Counted from the stretch's first letter, positions 50,781-59,123 are shown. The stretch: DNA of 64,000 bases from Comamonas terrae (GCF_001544075.1 NZ_BCNT01000007.1:62001-126000), one strand, 5' to 3'. Translations and numbers: made by a program. The notes: generated by a model from the letters alone, not told the origin.

Positions 50781-51111
50781 AAAAAACGCTCTGGAACAGG
50801 CCGCAGGGGGCTTGTCCCCCTGAATGTCAGTGGGTCATGCGATATCAGAGACTGATTTTTTCGGTTTTTTCAGGTGAGCTTTTGGCGTGGTTGCTAGCTC
50901 TCCGCAGAGTCGAAAAAAAGGTGCTTCAAGTTGCAACGTAAACATGCGTTTGCTATTTATTTGATTGCATGAAATCAATGTCTGATAAGAGATTTAGTGC
51001 AGTTACAAAATATGGCGACATGTTTTACATGGACTTGTCCGCGCGTCTCTTGGACGATCGCCCGCGCTGACTTTCTTGGACTTCTTTGCACTTTGTTGGA
51101 GAGACAAAAAC
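50781..51111. other. Gene-free stretch inside the element
   Basis: CAGGGGG-CTTGT-CCCCCTG (about 50803-50821) forms a strong hairpin just after the upstream gene, and GATTTTTTCGGTTTTTT follows about 30 nt later. The remaining DNA is AT-richer than the flanks (TTTGCTATTTATTTGATTGC near 50948) and probably holds the promoter of the alpA-primase operon. No firm -35/-10 pair was assigned. Confidence 0.45.
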
Positions 51112-51291
51112 ATGCATCACCGATCACAAGCCACGCGTGCCGTTCTGGCTGCCAGTGCCCATTACTGGCGCATGCACATCAATGCTCGCCAGTCGCTGCC
51201 AAACCATGCACCGCGCCGCTTCGCACGCATTGCGGCAGGCCGGTGCAGACAGGCTCCGGCCAGCACCTCGGCCAAGTTGCGCCAGGGCTGA
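51112..51291 (+). CDS. Possible small basic protein
   Basis: A 59-residue frame beginning with ATG at 51112, with GGAGA about 9 nt upstream. It is rich in Arg and His (SAHYWRMHINARQSLPNHAP, ARIAAGRCRQ). Two other frames over the same DNA are also open, so coding is uncertain. It lies just before alpA. Confidence 0.35.
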   Translation: MHHRSQATRAVLAASAHYWRMHINARQSLPNHAPRRFARIAAGRCRQAPASTSAKLRQG

Positions 51292-51321
51292 GGTTTCCCA
51301 CTTTTCCACGGAGAGCAAGAC

Positions 51322-51663
51322 ATGAACGTGCATGAGATCGACAACGCACCGTCCCGCAAGGATGCAGACACCTGCAAGAAGCGCCGCCGCTCCGTGCCGG
51401 TGGCGGTGTATGCCAAGGGCGGCTTGCAGCCGGGCGACCGCCTGCTGCCGCTGGCCGAGGTGGAGCGCATGACTTCGGCCAAGAAGAGCTGGATTTACTA
51501 CCGCATCGGGCAGGGGCTGTTTCCCCGCCCGATCCGCCTGTGTGCAGGCCGCCGCGTGGCCTGGAGCGAGCGGGCCATTCAAGCCTGGATCGAGGCCCAG
51601 TCTGCCGGTGCGGGCGGCCTGAGCGATGTGCCTGAACGCAATACCGAGGGAGAAAAGGTATGA
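51322..51663 (+). CDS. alpA: AlpA-family phage regulatory protein
   Basis: A 113-residue protein with an AlpA/MerR-like winged helix: LLPLAEVERMTSAKKSWIYY, then GQGLFPRPIRLCAGRRVAWS and RAIQAWIEAQ. A 25-residue basic N-terminal part precedes it. AlpA proteins activate excision or replication genes in P4-like elements and islands. It overlaps the next gene by ATGA, so it leads a coupled operon with the primase. Confidence 0.88.
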   Translation: MNVHEIDNAPSRKDADTCKKRRRSVPVAVYAKGGLQPGDRLLPLAEVERMTSAKKSWIYYRIGQGLFPRPIRLCAGRRVAWSERAIQAWIEAQSAGAGGLSDVPERNTEGEKV

Positions 51664-52184
51664 GCCGATTACCCGATCAATGGACGCCCAGCCCCGCTGC
51701 CGAGAAAGCCATTCAGGCGGCGCAGCTGCAGGCCCAGAGGCTGCTGCGGCTGGCCGCCGAGCATCTGCAGGGCAACAAGGTGCCGGAGGATGAAGTGCTG
51801 TATCAGGTGCGGATTCCTGCAGACCCTGGCAACCCGCATGCGGCTCTGCATCTGCAGATCGTATGGCCCGGCGTGCTGCAGCTGGTGAAGGCCCGCGTCG
51901 GCTTGCTGCAAAGCGCCAATCTGGTCGATGCAAGCTGGGTGATGCCCGAGCGGCTGGCCCAGCTGCGGGTTCGCTGCCCGGCAGACCGCGTGCTGCTCAA
52001 GTCCACCATGCGCCGCCCGCACACCCTGCCGGTGAAGGTGAGCTTCGATGCATCGGGCGTGCTGCGCGTGATGCATGCCCGCACGCACAAGCTGCTGGCG
52101 GTGTCTGCACAGGGTGCGCCGTTCAAGCTGTCGCCCGATTTTCAGGCGCTGACCTTTCACGATCTGATGCCGAGGCTGCGATGA
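51660..52184 (+). CDS. Hypothetical protein between alpA and the primase
   Basis: A 174-residue protein coupled by ATGA overlaps to alpA upstream and the primase downstream. LRLAAEHLQGNKVPEDEVLY is followed by alternating hydrophobic segments, and a C-terminal FHDLMPRLR. No domain recognised. Its position suggests a role in replication or its control. Confidence 0.7.
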   Translation: MSRLPDQWTPSPAAEKAIQAAQLQAQRLLRLAAEHLQGNKVPEDEVLYQVRIPADPGNPHAALHLQIVWPGVLQLVKARVGLLQSANLVDASWVMPERLAQLRVRCPADRVLLKSTMRRPHTLPVKVSFDASGVLRVMHARTHKLLAVSAQGAPFKLSPDFQALTFHDLMPRLR

Positions 52185-55066
52185 GTGGCACGCCGATTTC
52201 TGTCGCCCTATTGGGCGAGGCGCTGGGCTTTATCCCGGCAAGCCTGCCGCGTGACGAATGGGCACGCGTGGGCATGGCGATCAAAAGCGAGTTTCCGGAC
52301 GACGCGGGCTGGGGACTGTTTCGAGACTGGAGCGCCAGGGATGCGGCCAGCTTCGACGAAGCTGCGGCATTGAGCACATGGCGCAGCATCAAGGCCGGTG
52401 GCGGGGTGGGCGTGTCCACCTTGCTTTATCTGGCCAAGCAGCACGGCTTCAAATTGCCGCGGCGAAGCAAGGGGCCGCATGTGCCGGGCCAGCAGCTGCA
52501 GGCCAGAGCGGTGCAAAAGTCGCCCGCGGCCAAAGCCGCCGAAGAAGCGCAGCAAAGGGCTGCCCATCAGGCTGTTGCCCGGCAGGCCGTGCAGCTGTGG
52601 GATGCCGCCAGCACCACGGGAAACAGTGCGTATTTGCACCGAAAAGGCGTGATGGGCTACGGCGTGCGCTATGCCGCCGATGGCTGCCTGCTGGTGCCGC
52701 TGCGGGACGAGAAAGGCGAGCTGTGGAATGTGCAACGCATTGCCCCGGCCAAGCCTGCCAAGGGGCCGGACAAGCTGTTTTTGAAGGGCGGCAGAAAGTC
52801 GGGCCTGTGGCACATGCTGGGCGGTGCCGAGGGCGCCGAAACCGTGTTGCTGGCCGAGGGCTATGCCACGGCCGCCAGCCTGCGGCAGGCCACGGGCTTG
52901 CCGGTGGCCACGGCCTTTGATGCGGGCAACTTGCTGCATGTGGCCAAGGCCTTGCATGGGCAGATGCCCGAGGCTTTGCTGGTGGTGTGCGGTGATGACG
53001 ATGCCGCCGCCGAGCAAAAGATGGGCCGCAATACCGGGCGCAGCAAGGCGAATGCCGCCGCTGCGGCCGTGGGCGGTGCGGTGGTCTTCCCCACGGATCT
53101 GCCCGAGGGCGGCAGCGACTTCAACGACATGCATCTGGCCCGCAGCCTGGAGGCCGTGAAGGCGTGCGTGATGGCTGCGATCGAGCAGCACCACAAGAAT
53201 GCTGCACAGGCTGCAGACTCCCAGCAAGGGCACGAATTAGGGCCTGATGCTGCGCCTGTGCAAACGGGCGACGACCCGTTCAGCGTGACGCAATACGGCG
53301 TGTGGTTTCATGGCCGTGACAAGGACGGCAACCCGGCCCGCCCGCTGTGGTTGTGCTCGCCCCTGCAGGTGGAGGCGCTGACGCGCAATCAGGAGGGCAT
53401 GGGGTGGGGCTACCTGCTGACCTTTGAAGATCCATTGGGCGTGCCGCGCCAGTGGGCCATGCCGGCCCGCATGCTGAGCGGCGACGGCGGCGAGTACCGG
53501 GGCACGCTGCTGAACATGGGCCTGCGCATTGCCACGGCACCCATGGCCAGAAACCGGCTGACCGAGTACATCCAGACCCGCAAGCCCGGTGCGTTTGCGA
53601 GCTGCACAGACCGCATAGGCTGGCACAAGCGGGCCTTTGTGCTGCCGCATGAAACCATTGGCGACGAGGATGAGCGCATTGTTTTTCAGTCGGATGCGGC
53701 GATGGAAAACACCTTCCGCATCAGGCGCGGCGTGGATGACTGGATCGAGCACGTAGGCCGCTACTGTGCGGGCAACAGCCGCATGGTGTTTGCGGTGTGC
53801 TGTGCGTTTGCCGGGCCGATGCTGCGGCCTGCGGGCATGGAGAGCGGCGGCTTTCACATTCGGGGCGGCAGCTCGTCGGGCAAGACCACGGCGGCGCGTG
53901 TGGCGGCCAGCGTTTATGGCGGGCCGGACTATATGCAGCGCTGGCGCACCACGGACAACGCATTGGAGGTGATTGCGGCCCAGCATTGCGACAGTCTGCT
54001 GATTCTGGACGAGCTGTCTCAAGTGGACGGCAAAGTGGCGGGCGACTGTGCCTACATGCTGGCCAACGAGCAGAGCAAGGCGCGATCGACACGCACGGGC
54101 GCTGCACGTTCGCGGCTGTCGTGGCGCCTGCTGTTTCTGAGCACGGGTGAGCTGAGTTTGAGCGATCACATGGCCGAGGGCGGCAAGCGCTCCAGAACCG
54201 GCCAGGACGTGCGCATGGCCGATATCCCCGCCGAAGCGGGCAAGGGCTGGGGAGCCTTCGAGCATTTGCATGGTCAGCCGGATCCGGCCTCTCTGGCCGG
54301 TTTGTTGACCCGCGGGACCGAGCGCTGCCATGGTGCCGTCGGCCGTGCTTTTCTGCAGTGGGCCACGACCCATGCAGAAACCTTGCCCAAGCGTTTGCGG
54401 GATGCTGCGAACGTGCTTGCCACGGCCTGGATGCCGCAGGGGGCCAGCGGACAGGTGGCGCGTGTGGCGGCCCGTTTTGCCCTGGTTGCGGTGGCCGGTG
54501 CCATGGCGACCGAAGCGGGCCTGACCGGTTGGGACGAAGGCGAGAGTGAGGACGCGGTGAAAGCCTGCTTCGACGCATGGCTGGCCGGCCGTGGCGGAGC
54601 CGGCAGCGGCGAAGTGACGGCCATGCTGCGGCAGGTGCGGGCCTTCTTTGAAGCGCATGGCGAGGGCCGCTTTACGTGGTGGCATCGAGCTGCAGACGAT
54701 CACAGCGTGAAGACGTTGCAGCGGGCCGGATATCGGCGTCTGGTCGATGCAGAGGGCAAGCCTGTGAAGGCCGAGCCGAAGCTGAGCGGCCCACGCCTGA
54801 ACGGCGACGATCAGCGGCTGTACGACGAGCTGCTGCCTGCGGTGGCCTCGGAGGATATGCAGGTGGAGTTCTTCGTGCTCCCCGAGGTGTTCCGTAACGA
54901 GGTCTGCAATGGCTACGACTACACGGCCGTGTGCAGCGTGCTGCTGCAGCATGGCTGTCTGAAGCCGGGCAAGGGCCGAGCCTATGACGACAAACAGCGC
55001 CTGCCCGGTCTGGGGCAGGCACGCTGCTATCGCATCACGTCGTCGATCTATGAGCTGGAGGTGTGA
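52181..55066 (+). CDS. TOPRIM/DUF927 primase-helicase of the element
   Basis: A 961-residue replication protein. Residues about 1-90 are a PriCT_2-like primase C-terminal domain (MAIKSEFPDDAGWGLFRDWS, then STWRSIKAGGGVGVSTLLYL). A zinc-free TOPRIM module follows with E226 in LLAEGYATAASL and D272-D274 in VVCGDDDAAAEQ. The C-terminal half is a DUF927 helicase-like ATPase with Walker A GGSSSGKTT (K568) and Walker B LLILDELSQVDG (D610, E611). Such proteins combine priming and unwinding in P4-like satellites and islands. The start at ATG 52181 overlaps the preceding gene by ATGA. Confidence 0.88.
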   Translation: MSGTPISVALLGEALGFIPASLPRDEWARVGMAIKSEFPDDAGWGLFRDWSARDAASFDEAAALSTWRSIKAGGGVGVSTLLYLAKQHGFKLPRRSKGPHVPGQQLQARAVQKSPAAKAAEEAQQRAAHQAVARQAVQLWDAASTTGNSAYLHRKGVMGYGVRYAADGCLLVPLRDEKGELWNVQRIAPAKPAKGPDKLFLKGGRKSGLWHMLGGAEGAETVLLAEGYATAASLRQATGLPVATAFDAGNLLHVAKALHGQMPEALLVVCGDDDAAAEQKMGRNTGRSKANAAAAAVGGAVVFPTDLPEGGSDFNDMHLARSLEAVKACVMAAIEQHHKNAAQAADSQQGHELGPDAAPVQTGDDPFSVTQYGVWFHGRDKDGNPARPLWLCSPLQVEALTRNQEGMGWGYLLTFEDPLGVPRQWAMPARMLSGDGGEYRGTLLNMGLRIATAPMARNRLTEYIQTRKPGAFASCTDRIGWHKRAFVLPHETIGDEDERIVFQSDAAMENTFRIRRGVDDWIEHVGRYCAGNSRMVFAVCCAFAGPMLRPAGMESGGFHIRGGSSSGKTTAARVAASVYGGPDYMQRWRTTDNALEVIAAQHCDSLLILDELSQVDGKVAGDCAYMLANEQSKARSTRTGAARSRLSWRLLFLSTGELSLSDHMAEGGKRSRTGQDVRMADIPAEAGKGWGAFEHLHGQPDPASLAGLLTRGTERCHGAVGRAFLQWATTHAETLPKRLRDAANVLATAWMPQGASGQVARVAARFALVAVAGAMATEAGLTGWDEGESEDAVKACFDAWLAGRGGAGSGEVTAMLRQVRAFFEAHGEGRFTWWHRAADDHSVKTLQRAGYRRLVDAEGKPVKAEPKLSGPRLNGDDQRLYDELLPAVASEDMQVEFFVLPEVFRNEVCNGYDYTAVCSVLLQHGCLKPGKGRAYDDKQRLPGLGQARCYRITSSIYELEV

Positions 55067-55528
55067 ATGACCGAATGCAAGCGAAGGAGCCGGGCCGGCC
55101 GCCTGCCCGAAAACCCCATCCGGCGTGTACGCATTGCTGCCCGTTTGCTGCGTGAGCACCATGGCGAGCTGGCTGCATGGCTGGAGACCGCGGTGCAGGA
55201 ACACATCCGGCAGGGCACCGATATGGACAAGGCGCTGGGCTTTGCGGGCACGCTGGGCCGCACGCCCCGTTTCGATGTGCTGCGTGTGCAGCGCAACCGC
55301 CTGTTGTCGCGTGCATTGCGGCATCTGCATGGCGATATGCGGGCACTGCACCGTGAAGTGCTGCTGTATCTGGAGCGGGTGCCCGAGCACCTCAAAGACC
55401 GGCAGCAACCGGATGCGAGCTGGTCTGCCGCACGCAGCCTGATACACCGGGCCAGCCACCAGGGGCTGGGCCTGCCCGCCACGCTGGACGGGCTGCGCAA
55501 GGCCTTGCGGAACATGGGTTGCAGCTGA
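55067..55528 (+). CDS. Hypothetical protein
   Basis: A 153-residue Arg-rich helical protein directly after the primase stop (TGA then ATG). RRVRIAARLLREHHGELAAW and HLHGDMRALHREVLLYLERV are amphipathic helices. No domain recognised. It is co-transcribed with the primase. Confidence 0.65.
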   Translation: MTECKRRSRAGRLPENPIRRVRIAARLLREHHGELAAWLETAVQEHIRQGTDMDKALGFAGTLGRTPRFDVLRVQRNRLLSRALRHLHGDMRALHREVLLYLERVPEHLKDRQQPDASWSAARSLIHRASHQGLGLPATLDGLRKALRNMGCS

Positions 55529-55632
55529 GTCGATGGCGTGCGCACGGCACGAATACGCGGGCTGTGGCTGTTGATTCTCGGGCTGCAGGGCGAGCATTGC
55601 TCTTGTCACAACGGCACTTGAACGGAGAGCAC

Positions 55633-56094
55633 ATGCCAAGCTATGACAAGGCAAAGATGATGCGGCTGCTGGAAGCAAAGCGGGCCATGCATCTGACATC
55701 GAATGACTTCTATGTTCGCCTGCGCGAACTGAGAGAGCACATCAGCGGCAAGCGCACCTTCATGCGCAGCAATGCCAACATGCACGAGAGCCGGGATCAG
55801 GTGGAGGCCATGCTCGAACTGCCGCTGGAAAAGGCCCGTGCATTGACGCGGGAGCAGGTCGAGAAATTCCAGCGTCCCACATACACCCGTTCAGGCACTC
55901 AACACAACGATGCACCAACAGGCATCAGCTACGGCCTGTGGGGCGAGTACCTGCAACTGCTGGAGCGCCAGCAGCGCCTGGAGGCCGAAAAAGAGCGCGT
56001 GCACATGGCACAGAGCGAGCAATTTGCGTGCGTCGGTCCGCTGGTGAAAGCCGTCATTCAATGGGGTTTCAATTCCCCCGAGCATGAGCTGTGA
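55633..56094 (+). CDS. Hypothetical helical protein
   Basis: A 153-residue protein with GGAGAG just upstream of its ATG at 55633. Features include KMMRLLEAKRAMHLTSNDFY, a HISGKRTFMRSNANMHESRD segment and a coiled-coil-like LQLLERQQRLEAEKERVHMA. No recognised domain. An upstream in-frame start (55519) would overlap the previous gene and lacks a ribosome site. Confidence 0.6.
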   Translation: MPSYDKAKMMRLLEAKRAMHLTSNDFYVRLRELREHISGKRTFMRSNANMHESRDQVEAMLELPLEKARALTREQVEKFQRPTYTRSGTQHNDAPTGISYGLWGEYLQLLERQQRLEAEKERVHMAQSEQFACVGPLVKAVIQWGFNSPEHEL

Positions 56095-56102
56095 GGTTGG
56101 GC

Positions 56103-56714
56103 ATGGAACTGATTCAAAAAATCGACAAGTTGCGCGAGCAGATCGCGCAGATCAAGGAAGAGATCGACTGGCTGGAGCAGGCACCGCTGTCCCGCGAAGA
56201 CCTCAAGGCCCGAGTGACCGTGTGGTTCGATCGCATGTCGAGCGATGCCGCAGAGGTCAACAACAAGTTTCTGAGCTTGCGCAATCCGGGGGCATCCGTC
56301 ACCGAGGTGAACCCTTTGCGCGTGACGCAGGGGCTGAATTTGCCGGTGGGGCAAAGCAATGCTTCGGGGATGCTGAATATCTCGATCGCACCGCAGCTGA
56401 TCTGGCTGTTTGGCGACACGATCAAAAAGGTATTTCTGGCCAAGGTGGATGCCATGGACTATGTGCCCGGCCTGCCGCTGACCGAACGCACCACACGCCG
56501 CGAACAGCTGGCCACGCAGTTGCGCACGCTGGAGGAAAAAGAAGAAGAGCTGATTTGCGAAGCCGAGCTGGCCAACCTGCCGATCTACCGCCGGGCCGAC
56601 GCCGATCCCGCCGTGGTGCTGGCCTACGACCCGGACGGAGACATGGGGGCACAAGGTGCACGGATGGTGAGCGTCAGCAGCAGCGCCCCCACATCGAACC
56701 CAGCCGCGCCCTAG
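56103..56714 (+). CDS. Hypothetical coiled-coil protein
   Basis: A 203-residue protein. The N-terminus is a coiled coil (KIDKLREQIAQIKEEIDWLE) and a second coil is at about residues 130-155 (REQLATQLRTLEEKEEELIC). The centre has WLFGDTIKKVFLAKVDAMDY. No domain is recognised; the look is of a phage or satellite accessory protein. A GTG at 56091 overlapping the previous stop is an alternative start. Confidence 0.65.
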   Translation: MELIQKIDKLREQIAQIKEEIDWLEQAPLSREDLKARVTVWFDRMSSDAAEVNNKFLSLRNPGASVTEVNPLRVTQGLNLPVGQSNASGMLNISIAPQLIWLFGDTIKKVFLAKVDAMDYVPGLPLTERTTRREQLATQLRTLEEKEEELICEAELANLPIYRRADADPAVVLAYDPDGDMGAQGARMVSVSSSAPTSNPAAP

Positions 56715-56845
56715 AGCGAGAGCGCTTGCAGGTCTGCGGTGCCGGGCTTTACTCCTTTGCCCACGAAAAGACCACCGCGGGCCTGCAAGCGTGAATGGCT
56801 GACATGACAGGGCTGCGGCTGTCATTGCCTTTTGACAGAGGCTTC

Positions 56846-56872
56846 AAGGACTCCTTCGGGAGTCCTTTTTTT
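56846..56872 (+). terminator. Terminator of the primase operon
   Basis: AAGGACTCC-TTCG-GGAGTCCTT followed by TTTTT: a perfect 9-bp stem with a TTCG tetraloop. Confidence 0.9.
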
Positions 56873-56933
56873 GTTGAGCCAATGGCTATAGAGATCGACT
56901 AAGTGCGCCGCCTATGCCCTGAAACTGCGACGA

Positions 56934-57458
56934 TCACGAGTGAGTTTGAACTACCTTGGGTGAGAGGATTAACCATCCAATCCAGCAAGCAGCACCGGCG
57001 AGAGCATAGAGGGGAAGCGTAGCGAAGTATGCGATCGCTAGCAGAAGCGAGCCAATATTTTGAAACACTGATGCCGCCTCATGGAGGACTTGATTAAGAA
57101 CCAGCTTGACTCGTCCTTCAGCTTCTGGAACTGCAAATTTGTGGCCGACAAATGCAATAAACGCGAACAGCACAAGGCAAGAAACAAACAGAAGAAAAAC
57201 CATTTTCCCGTCTACAAACCGAGTGAGCGCAGCTATTGCTGCACCATTCATCGGAGCATTGAATGAGAGATTCAACGTGATGTTTCGGTACGTCTGCACG
57301 GCCATGCAGAAGATGCACCACATGGCGAAATTGACCACTGCAGCCACCAGCTTGGGATGAAGGTTCTTGGCGTCCTTAGGTGTCGGCGATGCCTCAGCTG
57401 CTTGTGCTTTTTGGGATGACGGAGCACTTGAATTAGTCTTGGGATTCTTGCGATTCAT
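56934..57458 (-). CDS. Hypothetical membrane protein of the element
   Basis: A 174-residue protein on the minus strand. A hydrophilic Ser/Ala/Pro/Lys-rich N-terminus (about 35 residues) is followed by hydrophobic segments at about 38-58 (AAVVNFAMWCIFCMAV), 88-108 (VFLLFVSCLVLFAFIAFV) and 140-168 (LLLAIAYFATLPLYALAGA). No family recognised. Base composition is nearer 50% GC than the neighbours. It could be a superinfection or immunity protein, which is speculation. Confidence 0.6.
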   Translation of the reverse strand: MNRKNPKTNSSAPSSQKAQAAEASPTPKDAKNLHPKLVAAVVNFAMWCIFCMAVQTYRNITLNLSFNAPMNGAAIAALTRFVDGKMVFLLFVSCLVLFAFIAFVGHKFAVPEAEGRVKLVLNQVLHEAASVFQNIGSLLLAIAYFATLPLYALAGAACWIGWLILSPKVVQTHS

Positions 57459-57606
57459 TTTGTAACGAATGTGTAAACCGCCAGTCTAGCAATGCATGTT
57501 TCACTGCGGGTTTGGTGCCGCAAGAAAGATCCGGAAGACCCAACGTCTTCAAGCTGGTGAAGCCGAGGGTCTTGGGTCGTAACGTTAGTCAGGAGTGACG
57601 CCGGTG

Positions 57607-57816
57607 TTATTTCTTTCCACCGCCCCCTGCTGGTGCATTGCTACGGCCACCGCCTGAAACATTGCCTGTGGTGCTTGGCCAGCCACCGGCGTTGCCCTGG
57701 CCGCGGCCGCCGCTGGAGCCAGAGCCGCCTCCTTTGCTGCCGCCACCTTGAGACCCGCCCCCACCTTGTGAGCCGCCGCTGCGACCGCCACCACCGCTCA
57801 TGCCACCTTTGCTCAT
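57607..57816 (-). CDS. Small glycine-rich protein
   Basis: A 69-residue protein that is mostly Gly and Ser: MSKGGMSGGGGRSGGSQGGG, then GGGSKGGGSGSSGGRGQGNA and a GGGGKK end. CCAGGAGACAGTG precedes the ATG at 57816 (minus strand), a good ribosome site. Low complexity prevents function assignment, and the shifted frame in the same DNA is Ala-rich and open, so coding needs support. It lies between the membrane protein and the repeat cluster. Confidence 0.5.
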   Translation of the reverse strand: MSKGGMSGGGGRSGGSQGGGGSQGGGSKGGGSGSSGGRGQGNAGGWPSTTGNVSGGGRSNAPAGGGGKK

Positions 57817-57933
57817 CACTGTCTCCTGGCCGGTTTGAGTAGGCGACGCGTCACTATCCGGCTTTCGTAGCGCGTCGTAGAGAACGATGAACCTTATCAA
57901 GCTGCCTTGCTGTTGAAGTTGTTAAGTGAGGTG

Positions 57934-58095
57934 AATCTGTTCCCACGTTCCCACTGCGAATTTGGCTGTTCCCACAAGGCAGTGGGAACACTTTTATTTA
58001 ATGAAATCATAGGATTGCAAGAGATTTTCGCGTTTGTTCCCGCGTTCCCATTAAAAAAGAGTCATACCCCGAAGGAAGTGCGGTTGCATGTGTGC
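57934..58095. repeat. Tandem repeat unit 1 with GTTCCCAC motifs
   Basis: About 162 bp starting AATCTGTTCCCACGTTCCCA and ending GTTGCATGTGTGC. It holds GTTCCCAC at 57939, 57947 and 57968, GTGGGAAC at 57982, and variants GTTCCCGC at 58036 and GTTCCCAT at 58044, plus AAAAAAGAGTCATACCCCGA. Confidence 0.85.
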
Positions 58096-58104
58096 TTGAG
58101 CTGC

Positions 58105-58261
58105 AATCTGTTCCCACGTTCCCACTACGAATTTGGATGTTCCCATAGATCAATGGGAACGGTTTTTGTTAATAAAATCATTGGCTTGCGTGTATTTTTC
58201 TGCGTGTTCCCACTGTTCCCACTAAAAAAGAGTCATACCCCGAAGCAAGTTGCATGTGTGC
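58105..58261. repeat. Tandem repeat unit 2 with GTTCCCAC motifs
   Basis: About 157 bp, clearly homologous to unit 1, with the same start and end words. GTTCCCAC at 58110, 58118, 58206 and 58215, GTTCCCAT at 58139 and ATGGGAAC at 58153. Motif order and spacing are nearly the same as in unit 1. Confidence 0.85.
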
Positions 58262-58750
58262 AGGCAGTTGCCGCACCTGTTCAACGAGTTTTGACCAACC
58301 GAATGCAGTTTGAGCGGTGGCCCCGGAGGGGGCTGGGCAAGGCCTTCTGTGCGCTGCAACGGATAGCAGTGAGGCAGGAATGGCACCAGAGAAGACAGTG
58401 CTCGGGCAGCCTTCTGGTGCCGATACGGGCGTGCATGGGTATGGCCACGGCCTGCAGGGCATGCCCAAAAACATTTCACTATGACGCGGATGCCCCGAGC
58501 CGCATGTGCCCGCTGTTCTACGGCCCTCTATAGGGGGTTGTTTAGTACGACCAGCCACGGGTCCTTCCCGCATAGCTTGGAAGCGGGTAATTCGAGCCGC
58601 GTTGTCGGACTGTTCAGCGGGTTGCCTAAGGGGGTTAACTGAAGATCTGAACTCTACGAATCAGCAGAGTTGTGCGGTCGCAAGCGTAGAGGTGGCAACC
58701 GGAGGGGGTTAAGTGAACCTAGCCTGTGGGGAGTATCTGGCCCGGATCAT
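58262..58750. other. Gene-poor right-end segment
   Basis: No gene with a ribosome site and conserved features is seen. Frames are open on both strands (GC-rich stretch 58310-58500), but none is recognised. GGGGGTTAACTGAA and GGGGGTTAAGTGAA occur near 58628 and 58703 as a short direct repeat. Confidence 0.5.
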
Positions 58751-58835
58751 TGGGGGTACATCCTGCAGAGCGCCTTGGGGGTACAAATGAAATGTACCCC
58801 CAGATTTCGTTGTCGTACCCCCAAATGTACCCCCG
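58751..58835. repeat. Integrase arm-type sites, right end
   Basis: Five copies of the TGTACCCCCA word: inverted at 58751-58760 and 58776-58785, direct at 58793-58802, 58814-58823 (CGTACCCCCA) and 58826-58835. The last pair repeats the left-end pair with identical 12-bp spacing. Confidence 0.7.
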
Positions 58836-58905
58836 CATATGCGTGGATGCTATTGGACTCTGATGGACTTCCGTGGAAAGAAAAAGGCCGTTTTCAGAGG
58901 AGAAA

Positions 58906-58941
58906 TAAAAAAGTCCGGAAGCCTTTGGAAGCTAACGGACT
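58906..58941 (-). terminator. Terminator of the tRNA-Arg transcript
   Basis: AGTCCG (58912-58917) and CGGACT (58936-58941) pair, with further internal pairing, and the A-run at 58907-58912 gives a U-run on the minus strand. It lies immediately 3' of the tRNA gene. Confidence 0.75.
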
Positions 58942-58947
58942 AGAAGA

Positions 58948-59022
58948 TGGTCCCCTCGACAGGAATCGAACCTGTATCTAGCGCTTAGGAGGCGCTCGTT
59001 CTATCCATTGAACTACGAGGAG
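58948..59022 (-). tRNA. tRNA-Arg (anticodon CCT)
   Basis: On the minus strand the sequence folds into a cloverleaf: acceptor CTCCTCG/CGAGGGG, D-arm GTTC-AATGGATA-GAAC, anticodon arm AGCGC-CTCCTAA-GCGCT with anticodon CCT (58987-58989), T-arm ACAGG-TTCGATT-CCTGT, discriminator A and encoded CCA. The first acceptor base is C paired with G72, which is unusual, and position 2-71 is a T-G wobble. The 3' end faces the mobile element. Confidence 0.92.
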
Positions 59023-59123
59023 CAGCCTCCGATTCTAACTGCGTTGGCGGGGCATGAACGGCTCGCGCGGCGCCGGCCCGGCAGCGCCCGGGGGTATCGG
59101 GCGGCCGGTGCCGTTGCAAGGCC

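Larger units (their letters stand above)
45851..58962. mobile_element. Integrated P4-like satellite/genomic island of about 13 kb
   Basis: The region holds an integrase at its left end, arm-type sites at both ends, an AlpA regulator, a DUF927-type primase, many unknown genes and an AT-rich defence-like cassette, and ends beside a tRNA-Arg gene. This is the plan of a P4-like satellite or related integrative element. Exact ends are uncertain. The coordinates given use a 12-of-13 match (CTCGACAG-R-AATC) at 45851 and 58955, but an 11-bp exact match GAAAAAGGCCG at 45810 and 58880 is an alternative. No structural phage genes are present, so it would need a helper phage for spread. Confidence 0.75.

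Noticed and set aside
57907..58533. 208-codon plus-strand frame across the tandem GTTCCCAC repeats
   Set aside because: Its sequence is a translation of the repeats (repeated LFPRSH...FGCSH), with no ribosome site and no conserved domain.
58506..58981. Small plus-strand frames near the right end of the element
   Set aside because: They overlap arm-type sites and the tRNA and have no ribosome site.
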